In this document: piece by piece, positions 1 to 6,032 of the stretch
Position numbering within the stretch: the stretch's first letter is position 1
Layout: each line of letters starts with the position of its first letter
Assembly (NCBI GenBank): GCA_031268125.1
Contig: JAIRXT010000166.1
Coordinates: 1 to 8,580, forward strand
Length of the DNA: 8,580 bases
From: Treponema sp.
GTDB lineage: Bacteria > Spirochaetota > Spirochaetia > Treponematales > Breznakiellaceae
Direction of reading: 5' to 3'
Program-made: the position numbers and the translations under genes
The notes under the pieces: model-generated
Seen by the model: the letters and a program-made list of their open reading frames with translations, nothing else
What the model was told of the DNA's origin: nothing
Databases searched by the model: none

Positions 1-174
1 AAAAAAACAGGCCGCCGCCGGGACCGCCCGCCTGAATCCCGGGACCGGGGGGAGAACCGCGGTAACGCTGCGGATAATCCGGCGGAAAGGCCGCGGCGGG
101 TGGTGGTGAAAAAAAGACCTGCCAAGGCGGGACATACCAGGGCCGCGGCGGAAAACTCAGAAGACCGGGACTAA
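1..174 (+). CDS. C-terminal tail of an upstream gene (partial, unidentified)
   Basis: Frame 1 is open from the first base to a TAA at 172-174, giving 57 residues that begin outside the window. The peptide is low-complexity and strongly basic with scattered acidic residues: runs such as GRRRDRPPESRDRGENRG, then PRRVVVKKRPAKAGH, ending AAENSEDRD. Third positions are mostly G or C, as in the genes downstream. The other two forward frames close early, near positions 35 and 108. Tails like this are common on bacterial RNA-binding proteins such as DEAD-box helicases and pseudouridine synthases, but no domain is visible here and I assign no function. The gene would end only 3 bp before the fold-back repeat. 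It could instead be a chance open frame in GC-rich DNA. Confidence 0.5.
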   Translation, partial: KKTGRRRDRPPESRDRGENRGNAADNPAERPRRVVVKKRPAKAGHTRAAAENSEDRD

Positions 175-177
175 CTC

Positions 178-345
178 CAGCAATTTTACTTTTTTAGGGG
201 AAGAAATGACGCCCGAAGAATGCAACAGGGGGTGCCGGTGGAAAGAATCTGGGGTGGGGGCCCCGGATTTTTCCAGCCGGCAGGACCCCAAATGGTTTTA
301 TAGGCGTCTTTTCCATCGAAAAATTTTGTAAAAGTAAAATTGCTG
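178..345. repeat. Fold-back (MITE-like) element with 16-bp terminal inverted repeats
   Basis: CAGCAATTTTACTTTT at 178-193 is the exact reverse complement of 330-345. Inside these ends the symmetry continues in blocks. GACGCC at 208-213 pairs with GGCGTC at 303-308. GGGG at 229-232 pairs with CCCC at 286-289. A central hairpin pairs 233-254 with 261-282, with two single-base bulges, one G-T wobble and a TGGGGG loop. About 46 base pairs can form across 168 bp. AT-rich termini around a GC-rich core, no credible gene inside, and a position between a stop codon and a promoter fit a MITE-type or other non-autonomous repeat. I see no clear target-site duplication (left flank AACTC, right flank CTTTT). 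It could instead act as a structured RNA in read-through transcripts from the upstream gene. Confidence 0.7.
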
Positions 346-364
346 CTTTTCGCATTGGGAATGG

Positions 365-393
365 TTGACAAAATCTCCGTGAAAGGTTATATA
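365..393 (+). promoter_or_regulatory. Sigma70-type promoter of the ABC importer operon
   Basis: A consensus -35 box TTGACA (365-370) is followed by a 17-bp spacer and TATATA (388-393) as the -10 box. The overlapping TATACT (390-395) would need a 19-bp spacer. Transcription would start near position 400, giving a leader of about 37 nt that carries the GGAGG ribosome-binding site at 426-430, 6 nt before the ATG at 437. It is the only strong promoter-like sequence upstream of the importer genes. The right end of the fold-back element lies 19 bp upstream of the -35 box. Confidence 0.75.
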
Positions 394-420
394 CTAAGTA
401 CTTAGGTTTAGTAGGTATAT
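389..420. promoter_or_regulatory. Candidate operator: nested palindromes at the transcription start
   Basis: CTAAGTACTTAG (394-405) is a perfect 12-bp palindrome directly after the -10 box and over the predicted start point. Two further inverted pairs surround it: TACTAA (392-397) with TTAGTA (408-413), and ATATAC (389-394) with GTATAT (415-420). A dimeric repressor bound here would block polymerase, so this is a plausible operator for substrate-dependent control of the importer. No regulator gene is present in the window. AT-rich DNA forms palindromes by chance more easily, but 12 perfect bases at this position are notable. Confidence 0.45.
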
Positions 421-436
421 CATATGGAGGTTCATC

Positions 437-2044
437 ATGAACAGGCGTTTGTTGTTTGCTTTAATCGTTTTTCTTGCCGCTGCCGCCGCTGCCTTTGCGG
501 GGGCCAGAAGGCAAACCCAGGAAGCCCCGGCCAAAGATACCATCGTATTCGGAGTCAACCTTTCGGCCACCGGGCTTTTTCACCCAACCCTCAACACGTC
601 CAACGCGGACCGGGAAGTAGTTTTCCTGGTATTTAACCGTTTGGTAGCCACGGACCCGGCGGGGAACTATGTGCCGGAACTGGCGGAAAGCTATACCGCG
701 TCTCCCGATGCACGGGTATACACCTTTAATCTACGGAAGGATGTTACCTGGACAGACGGCCAGCCCTTTACCGCCGAGGATGTGGCCTTTACCTACGAGA
801 CCACCGCCCATCCCGGTTTCTTCCGGGGTATCGACGAATTTGCCCGCCGCCTGGAAGGGGCGGATGCCTATCACGAGGGGAACGCTCCCAATGTATCGGG
901 GATCAAAGTAATTGACCCCTACACGGTAAGTTTTACGTTTTCCGCCCCCTACCGGGACGCGATGGTTAAGTTCATAGACATTCCGGTGCTGGCCAAACAT
1001 ATTTGGAGCAAGGTGCCGGTGGAAAACTGGATGGAACAGGGGGACCTGCTGCGGAACCCGGTGGGAACCGGCCCCTACAAACTGACGGAATACGCCCAGG
1101 ATCAGTATGTCCGGCTGGAGCGGAACGAGGCCTACTTCAAAGGGGTTCCCAGGATTAAGACCTTTATCCTTAAGCGGTCCAACCCCGACACCCGCCAAAT
1201 AGAGGTCATCAACGGCGAACTGGATGTGGCCCGGGTGGTTTCCTGGAAGGACCGGGACCTGGCCGATTATACCAGCCGGAATATCCCCATCGTGGAAGTA
1301 AAAAGCATCATGGCCTACTACATCGTGTTCAATTCTACCGACGCGGTTTTTCAGGACCCAAGAATCCGGCTGGCCGCGGTCCACGCGTTGGACAGGCCGG
1401 CCCTGATCACGGCCATTGAAAACGGCCATGCGGTTACTGCGGAGACCCTTATCTCCCCCAGCCAGCAGGTCTACCCCCGAGACATCACCCCCTACGACTT
1501 CAACACCGCCAAGAGTTACGATCTCCTGCGGCAGGCCGGCTATACGGATTCCAACGGGGACGGGATTGTGGAAAAAAACGGCCAGCCCCTTAAAGTAACC
1601 CTCCGCTATGATAATGTGGACGACACGGTCCTGGCCCAGCTTGTCCAGGCCCAGTTGAGGAAGGGCGGCTTCGATGTAGAGATCATCGGTTCCGACTTCA
1701 ACACGGTGCTGGGTGTTTTACGCAGCACTACCGATCCTTTCCAGATTGCCTTCATGGGCGCCACCTACCGGCCCAATCCGGGTTACGGCGCGGGGCACAT
1801 GTGGATGGCCCGGTATGAGCATGACGAAGAAAACAACCGGCTTATCGCCCAGGCCAACGGTTCCACCGGCGACCGGGAAGCTGCCGCCAATTTTGGCGCC
1901 TGGGGCAAGTACTTCCACGATCAAGCTCCCATCGCGGTACTCTACTTCAAATCCACCGGTTATGCGGTCAATCCCCGGCTGGTAGGTTACGAGCCCACCA
2001 CCACCGAGTGGTTTCCCAGCGTAGAAACCTGGTATTTCAAATAG
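437..2044 (+). CDS. ABC transporter periplasmic substrate-binding protein (SBP_bac_5 / DppA-OppA family)
   Basis: This 535-residue protein would capture a peptide, oligosaccharide or metal-chelate ligand in the periplasm and deliver it to the permeases encoded next. It has a signal peptide: MNRR, a hydrophobic stretch to about residue 20, then a likely signal-peptidase-I site AFA-GARRQ at 20-21. There is no lipobox cysteine, so it should be soluble rather than a lipoprotein. Family landmarks include LVFNRLVATDPAGNYVPELAESY (about 64-86, with its usual fold), the FNLRKDVTWTDGQPFTAEDV region (97-116), NPVGTGPYKL (207-216) and the C-terminal WYFK. DSNGDGIVEKNG at 371-382 is a calcium-loop-like turn often seen in this family. 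Length is typical. The start is fixed by GGAGG 6 nt upstream. Substrate cannot be inferred: family members carry very different ligands. The gene is first in the operon and is followed by a hairpin that may let it be expressed above the membrane components. Confidence 0.93.
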   Translation: MNRRLLFALIVFLAAAAAAFAGARRQTQEAPAKDTIVFGVNLSATGLFHPTLNTSNADREVVFLVFNRLVATDPAGNYVPELAESYTASPDARVYTFNLRKDVTWTDGQPFTAEDVAFTYETTAHPGFFRGIDEFARRLEGADAYHEGNAPNVSGIKVIDPYTVSFTFSAPYRDAMVKFIDIPVLAKHIWSKVPVENWMEQGDLLRNPVGTGPYKLTEYAQDQYVRLERNEAYFKGVPRIKTFILKRSNPDTRQIEVINGELDVARVVSWKDRDLADYTSRNIPIVEVKSIMAYYIVFNSTDAVFQDPRIRLAAVHALDRPALITAIENGHAVTAETLISPSQQVYPRDITPYDFNTAKSYDLLRQAGYTDSNGDGIVEKNGQPLKVTLRYDNVDDTVLAQLVQAQLRKGGFDVEIIGSDFNTVLGVLRSTTDPFQIAFMGATYRPNPGYGAGHMWMARYEHDEENNRLIAQANGSTGDREAAANFGAWGKYFHDQAPIAVLYFKSTGYAVNPRLVGYEPTTTEWFPSVETWYFK

Positions 2045-2093
2045 GGCGGTTTCCTGAACGTCCATTGACACGTTTCCGCAAAACAGAGGAAAA

Positions 2094-2135
2094 ATGAAGG
2101 GGCCGGGTTTTTTGAAACTCCGGCCCCTATTTTGA
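2094..2135 (+). other. 13-codon mini-ORF covering the intercistronic hairpin (possible leader peptide)
   Basis: An ATG at 2094 opens a reading frame MKGPGFLKLRPLF that ends at TGA 2133-2135. A GAGGA at 2086-2090 lies 3 nt upstream, a short spacing for a ribosome-binding site. The frame spans the whole stem-loop at 2098-2128, so a translating ribosome would melt the hairpin. TTTCC copies at 2050-2054 and 2073-2077 can each pair with GGAAA at 2088-2092, which would hide that GAGGA. Real translation is unproven: an ORF this short arises easily by chance. Confidence 0.2.
2098..2133 (+). terminator. Hairpin between binding-protein and permease genes (probable partial terminator)
   Basis: GGGGCCGG (2099-2106) pairs perfectly with CCGGCCCC (2120-2127). 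A2098-T2128 extends the stem below, and GTTT/AAAC (2107-2110/2115-2118) extends it above a one-base bulge, closing on a 4-nt loop. It is followed by TATTTT, a weak T tract. This is the usual arrangement for partial termination or 3'-end protection after a highly expressed binding protein. No separate strong promoter is seen before the permease gene, so read-through must supply the rest of the operon. Confidence 0.75.
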
Positions 2136-2152
2136 AGGACAGGCTGGGCTTA

Positions 2153-3136
2153 GTGATACGGTATATCGGGGAAAGGCTCTTTCAATTAGTACTTATCATG
2201 TTCGGGGTCTCCGTCATTGTTTTTTTTCTGGTCAACCGCATCCCCGGAAACCCCTATGCCAGCATGTTTTCCCCCGACATACCGTCGGATCAGGTTGAAG
2301 CTAAACTCCGGGAAGTGGGGTACTACGATCCGCTGCCCCTTAAATACGTAAAATGGGTAAGCCGGATCGCCGTAGGGGATTTTGGATATTCCATATTTTA
2401 CCGGGACAAGGTAAGTTCCATTATTTTTAACCGGATGCTGAACACCCTGCTGCTGACCGTTTCTTCGCTGGTTATCAGCATGGCGGTGGGCATTTCCGCC
2501 GGAATTTACACCGGCCGGAAGCCCCGCAGCCTGGCGGACAACAGTATTTCCGTACTGACCTTTCTTCTGCTGTCCATCCCTTCGTTTTTCTTCGGTATGC
2601 TGATGATCAAATTCCTGGGAGCGGACCTCAGGCTGCTGCCTATATCCGGCATGATAACGGTGTCCGCCAATTACCGGGGCCTGGATCACGCGCTGGATGT
2701 GATCCGCCACATGATCATGCCCTCGTTTATTCTGGGGCTTTTATATTCGGCCACCATGCTCCGCTATACCCGGTCCAGCGTCATCGGAATTATCAACGCC
2801 GATTTTATCCGCTCCGCCCGGGCCCACGGGCTTACCGAAAGGGTTATTCTCTTTAAGCATCTTCTTAAAAACATACTCATCCCCATTGTAACGGTCCTCA
2901 GCCTTCAAATTCCGGACATGCTTTCCGGGGCCCTGTTGATCGAGACGGTTTTTGTCTGGCCCGGAGTCGGCCGCCTTAGTTTTGAGGCGGTCCAGCACCG
3001 GGACTACCCCCTGATTATGGGAATCCTTCTTGTTATGGCCCTGATAACCCTTATATCAAATTTAATTGCCGACGTGGCCTATGCCTTGATTGATCAGCGG
3101 ATTACCCTGGGGGCGGAAAATGTCAGGACCGGATAG
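2153..3136 (+). CDS. ABC transporter permease, DppB/OppB type
   Basis: This inner-membrane subunit forms half of the translocation channel. Starting at GTG 2153, the protein is 327 residues and opens VIRYIGERLFQLVLIMFGVS, the normal N-terminus of DppB-type permeases (short basic stretch, YI, then the first membrane helix). An in-frame TTG at 2132 would add 7 residues, but it lies in the hairpin's T tract, and the possible ribosome-binding site AAGGACAGG (2135-2143) lies downstream of it, so GTG is preferred. Early in the protein is NRIPGNPY (about 28-35). The EAA-type loop that docks on the ATPases is RSARAHGLTERVILFKHLLK (about 221-240), followed by ETVFVWPGVGRLSFEAV (264-280) and a C-terminal ALIDQRI. 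About six membrane segments are apparent. Length is normal. Its 3' end overlaps the next permease gene by 17 nt. Confidence 0.92.
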   Translation: MIRYIGERLFQLVLIMFGVSVIVFFLVNRIPGNPYASMFSPDIPSDQVEAKLREVGYYDPLPLKYVKWVSRIAVGDFGYSIFYRDKVSSIIFNRMLNTLLLTVSSLVISMAVGISAGIYTGRKPRSLADNSISVLTFLLLSIPSFFFGMLMIKFLGADLRLLPISGMITVSANYRGLDHALDVIRHMIMPSFILGLLYSATMLRYTRSSVIGIINADFIRSARAHGLTERVILFKHLLKNILIPIVTVLSLQIPDMLSGALLIETVFVWPGVGRLSFEAVQHRDYPLIMGILLVMALITLISNLIADVAYALIDQRITLGAENVRTG

Positions 3137-4022
3137 GGGAAAAAAGGCGGCGGGGGAAGGTATCTCAAAACTTTCCCCCGGAAAGGCGCTGTTAAAAATT
3201 CTTTCCGCCCATGAGCTTATCGCCGCCGGCGTAGTGATGCTGGCGGTATTGACCGTTTTTTCCCTCATCGGCCCCCTCTTTTCCCCCTTTGACCGGGACG
3301 CGGTGGAGGTGGAAAAGATTCAGGAGCCCCCCGGCGGCGGGCATATCCTGGGTACCGACGAGTTGGGCCGGGACATCTTTGTCCGCCTGGCCCACGGAGG
3401 CCGGGTATCCCTGAGCGTGGGGATCATCGCCATGCTGATCCAGCTTGTCATCGGGGTAACGCTGGGTTCGGCGGCGGGTTTTTACGGGGGAATCTACGAC
3501 AGCCTCATTATGCGGATTACCGATGTGATCATGTGTTTCCCTTTTTTCGTGATCGCCCTGTCGGTGGCGGCCCTGACGGGGCCGAGTTTTAGGAACGTAA
3601 TTCTGATCATCGGCCTTTTACGCTGGCCTTCCATGGCCCGGGTGGTACGGAGCGGCATCCTGGCCCTTAAAAACACCGAGTTTATCGAGGCCGCCCGGGC
3701 GCTGGGGCTTACCCAGCGGGAAATTATCTTCCGGCACCTTCTGCCCAATTCCCTGGGGCCCATTATCGTTTCCGGCACCCTGAACGTGGCCTACGCGGTC
3801 CTATTGGAAGCCTCGTTAAGTTTTCTGGGCCTGGGCATCGCCCCGCCCCAGCCCAGCTGGGGAACCATGCTGTCGGCGGCCCAGAGCATGAGCATTTTAC
3901 AGAAATGCTGGTGGATCTGGATACCTCCGGGGCTGATGGTACTGATAGTGGTGTTATCCATCAATTTTATCGGTGAAGGGCTTTCCGATATTTTCGATAC
4001 CCAGCGCCGCGGGGCGGCATGA
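3120..4022 (+). CDS. ABC transporter permease, DppC/OppC type
   Basis: This is the second channel-forming inner-membrane subunit, 300 residues from ATG 3120, which follows a G-rich GGGGGCGG (3109-3116). A TTG at 3090 would add 10 residues but has no better ribosome-binding site. The first 29 residues are cytoplasmic and basic, and the first membrane helix is about 33-53. The DppC hallmark HILGTDELGRDIFVRLAHGG is at 75-94, with GVTLGSAAGFYGG at 112-124. The EAA loop EAARALGLTQREIIFRHLLP at 190-209 contacts the ATPases, followed by ASLSFLGLGIAPPQPSWG at 231-248. All family landmarks are intact. The start overlaps the DppB-type gene by 17 nt and the stop overlaps the next gene as ATGA, which points to translational coupling. 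Confidence 0.93.
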   Translation: MSGPDRGKKAAGEGISKLSPGKALLKILSAHELIAAGVVMLAVLTVFSLIGPLFSPFDRDAVEVEKIQEPPGGGHILGTDELGRDIFVRLAHGGRVSLSVGIIAMLIQLVIGVTLGSAAGFYGGIYDSLIMRITDVIMCFPFFVIALSVAALTGPSFRNVILIIGLLRWPSMARVVRSGILALKNTEFIEAARALGLTQREIIFRHLLPNSLGPIIVSGTLNVAYAVLLEASLSFLGLGIAPPQPSWGTMLSAAQSMSILQKCWWIWIPPGLMVLIVVLSINFIGEGLSDIFDTQRRGAA

Positions 4023-5002
4023 TGAGCCTTATTGAAATCCGGGATCTTTCCGTAACCATCGGCCCCGCCCGTCCCGGCACGAAAGCCCCGGAGATTCCCA
4101 TCCTGAAACACATCGGGCTGTCCGTGGAACAGGGGGAAGTTCTGGGGCTGGTGGGGGAATCGGGCTGCGGCAAAACCATGACGGTCCTGTCCGTCATGGG
4201 GCTTTTGCCCCGGGGGGGACGGATCACCGGGGGGTCCATTAGTTTTATGGACCGGGACCTGGCCGCCCTTTCCCAGGGGGAAATGGGAAAAATCCGGGGC
4301 CGGCATATTTCCATGATCTTCCAGGAACCCATGACGTCCCTTAATCCCCTGATGACGATTGGTGAACAGCTTCGGGAAATTCTAACCCGCCACGAAGGGC
4401 TTACGGGGGCGGCCAATAAGGAAAAATGCCTCCGGCTGCTCCGGGCGGTAAATATCCCCGAAACGGAAAAAATATACGACTGCGCCCCCTTCCGGCTTTC
4501 CGGGGGGATGCGCCAGCGGGTGATGATCGCTATGGCCCTGTCCTGCGAACCGGAACTTATCATAGCCGATGAGCCTACCACCGCCCTGGATGTTACCACC
4601 CAGGCCCAGATTCTGGATCTGTTTAAGGAGATTCGCGGCCGGACCCGGTCGTCCTTCATCTTTGTTACCCATGACCTGGGGGTAATCGCCGAAATCGCCG
4701 ACCGGACCGCGGTACTCTATGCGGGCTATGTGGTAGAAGAATGTTCCGCGGCGTCCCTCTTTGAAAAACCCCTCCATCCCTATACCGACGGGCTTATGCG
4801 ATCCCGGATGGGCCGGAGGCACAGTAACCGTAAACAACTTTACAGCATCCCCGGCGTGGTGCCGGTACCGGGAAACATGCCCCCCGGCTGCCCCTTCGCT
4901 CCCCGCTGCGCCCATGCCGCGGAGCGCTGCCGCCGGGAAGTCCCCCCCCTGGAAGAAATTGAAAAAGGCCACGGGGTCCGGTGCTGGAGGCAGGTACCCT
5001 GA
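4019..5002 (+). CDS. ABC transporter ATP-binding protein, DppD/OppD type
   Basis: This 327-residue cytoplasmic ATPase is one of two different ATPases that drive the importer. Visible motifs are Walker A GESGCGKT (46-53), Q-loop Gln102 in FQEPMTSLNP, signature LSGGMRQR (160-167), Walker B LIIADE (180-185), D-loop TALD (188-191) and switch His218. The C-terminal oligopeptide-transporter extension (HPYT at 253-256 onward) carries Cys291, Cys297, Cys304 and Cys322; a [4Fe-4S] cluster has been described at the corresponding place in a mycobacterial DppD. The ATG overlaps the previous stop as ATGA; a second ATG at 4022 is possible. It contains a G7 tract (4212-4218) and a C8 tract (4942-4949) in codons about 309-311, where slippage would remove the last cysteine. 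Confidence 0.94.
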   Translation: MMSLIEIRDLSVTIGPARPGTKAPEIPILKHIGLSVEQGEVLGLVGESGCGKTMTVLSVMGLLPRGGRITGGSISFMDRDLAALSQGEMGKIRGRHISMIFQEPMTSLNPLMTIGEQLREILTRHEGLTGAANKEKCLRLLRAVNIPETEKIYDCAPFRLSGGMRQRVMIAMALSCEPELIIADEPTTALDVTTQAQILDLFKEIRGRTRSSFIFVTHDLGVIAEIADRTAVLYAGYVVEECSAASLFEKPLHPYTDGLMRSRMGRRHSNRKQLYSIPGVVPVPGNMPPGCPFAPRCAHAAERCRREVPPLEEIEKGHGVRCWRQVP

Positions 5003-6027
5003 TGGCGGAACCCCTGGTCAGGCTGGAAAACCTGACAAAAAATTTCCCCGTAGGAAAATCCTTTTTCGGCCGGGGCAGGCACTATGTCCGGGCGGTGGAT
5101 GATTTTTCCCTGGAGATTTTCTCCGGCGAAAGTTTCGGCCTGGTGGGGGAATCGGGGAGCGGTAAATCCACCATCGGCCGCTGTATTCTGAATTTGATTG
5201 TCCCCAGTTCCGGCCGGATAGAATTCGCGGGGAAAACAATTTTTGATAAGGGAAAAGGGATACACCTTTCCTACCGGGAAATGCTCCCCCTGCGCCGGGA
5301 CATGCAGGTTATTTTTCAGGACCCCACCGCAAGCCTGGATCCCCGGATGAGCATCGGGGATATTGTCATGGAGGGGCTGAAAAAGCACCGTATTGCGGAA
5401 CAGGCAGGGGCGCGGAAAACCGCGGGGGATTATCTGGAACTCTGCGGCATAAACCGGGACCTTTTCCTGCGGCGTCCGGGGGAATTTTCCGGCGGTCAAA
5501 AACAACGGATTGGCATCGCCCGGGCGCTGGCCCTGAATCCCCGGTTCATTGTGGCCGACGAGCCCCTTTCCGCCCTGGATGTTTCGGTTCAGTCCCAGAT
5601 TCTCAACCTTATGAGTTCCCTCAAGGAGCGGCTCAACCTGACCTTCCTGTTTATCTCCCACGATCTGCGGACGGTGGAGTATTTCTGCGACCGCATCGGG
5701 GTACTCTACCTGGGTTCTCTGGCGGAACTGGGGTCTACCGGGGATATTATCAATAATCCCCTGCACCCTTATACCCAGGTTCTCTTTTCATCCATACCCC
5801 GGGATAAACCGTGGCTAAAACCGGTATGGATTCAACTGCAGGGGGAAATACCCAGCGCCGCCCCCCGGGGATGCAAGTTCCATACCCGCTGCCCTTACAG
5901 CCGGGAACTCTGCGCCGCTTCGATTCCCCTGCCCGAAAAGGCCGGTAAAGGCCATTTTGTGGCCTGTCATCGCTGGCGGGAACTGTTTCAGGAGGCAGCC
6001 AGGGACAACGCGGCCTCAGATATTTAG
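5002..6027 (+). CDS. ABC transporter ATP-binding protein, DppF/OppF type
   Basis: This is the partner ATPase, 341 residues. ATG 5002 is chosen because it overlaps the preceding stop by one base (TGATG) and is preceded by GGAGG (4986-4990). An in-frame GTG at 4981 would add 7 residues but lies before that site. Motifs are Walker A GESGSGKS (49-56), Q-loop Gln106 in FQDPTASLDP, signature FSGGQKQR (162-169), Walker B FIVADE (182-187), D-loop SALD (190-193) and switch His220. The C-terminal extension has HPYT (255-258) and cysteines 291, 297, 304 and 322, with the same spacing as in the DppD-type partner, so each subunit may hold a metal or Fe-S centre. It is the last gene of the operon. Its final 12 bases overlap the end of the convergent deacetylase gene. 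Confidence 0.94.
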   Translation: MAEPLVRLENLTKNFPVGKSFFGRGRHYVRAVDDFSLEIFSGESFGLVGESGSGKSTIGRCILNLIVPSSGRIEFAGKTIFDKGKGIHLSYREMLPLRRDMQVIFQDPTASLDPRMSIGDIVMEGLKKHRIAEQAGARKTAGDYLELCGINRDLFLRRPGEFSGGQKQRIGIARALALNPRFIVADEPLSALDVSVQSQILNLMSSLKERLNLTFLFISHDLRTVEYFCDRIGVLYLGSLAELGSTGDIINNPLHPYTQVLFSSIPRDKPWLKPVWIQLQGEIPSAAPRGCKFHTRCPYSRELCAASIPLPEKAGKGHFVACHRWRELFQEAARDNAASDI

Positions 6028-6032
6028 GCCGC
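6010..6032. terminator. Stem-loop enclosing two convergent stop codons (possible bidirectional terminator)
   Basis: GCGGCCT (6010-6016) pairs perfectly with AGGCCGC (6026-6032) around a 9-nt loop. The loop and stem edges contain the TAG of the ATPase gene (6025-6027, + strand) and the TGA of the deacetylase gene (6018-6016, - strand). Being symmetric, it would form in transcripts from either strand. No T tract follows on either side, so efficient intrinsic termination is doubtful. It may instead protect 3' ends or help polymerase pause. It is the only terminator-like structure I see at this junction. Confidence 0.4.

Noticed and set aside
178..345. Intact insertion sequence
   Set aside because: The inverted-repeat unit is only 168 bp and has no room for a transposase, so at most it is a non-autonomous element.
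186..371. 61-codon ORF on the minus strand over the intergenic region
   Set aside because: It lies almost entirely inside the fold-back element and the importer promoter, has no visible ribosome-binding site or family motif, and owes its length to the inverted-repeat sequence.
731..1429. 232-codon ORF antisense to the binding-protein gene
   Set aside because: It mirrors the codons of a well-supported gene in GC-rich DNA; no recognisable domain, and the sense frame has full family motifs.
3967..4659. 230-codon ORF antisense to the DppC/DppD junction
   Set aside because: Ser/Arg/Pro-rich composition typical of a shadow frame; spans two coupled sense genes with intact motifs.
4840..5766. 308-codon ORF antisense to the two ATPase genes
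   Set aside because: Long antisense frames are expected opposite GC-rich coding sequence. The translation is a reverse image of ATPase motifs and lacks a domain of its own.
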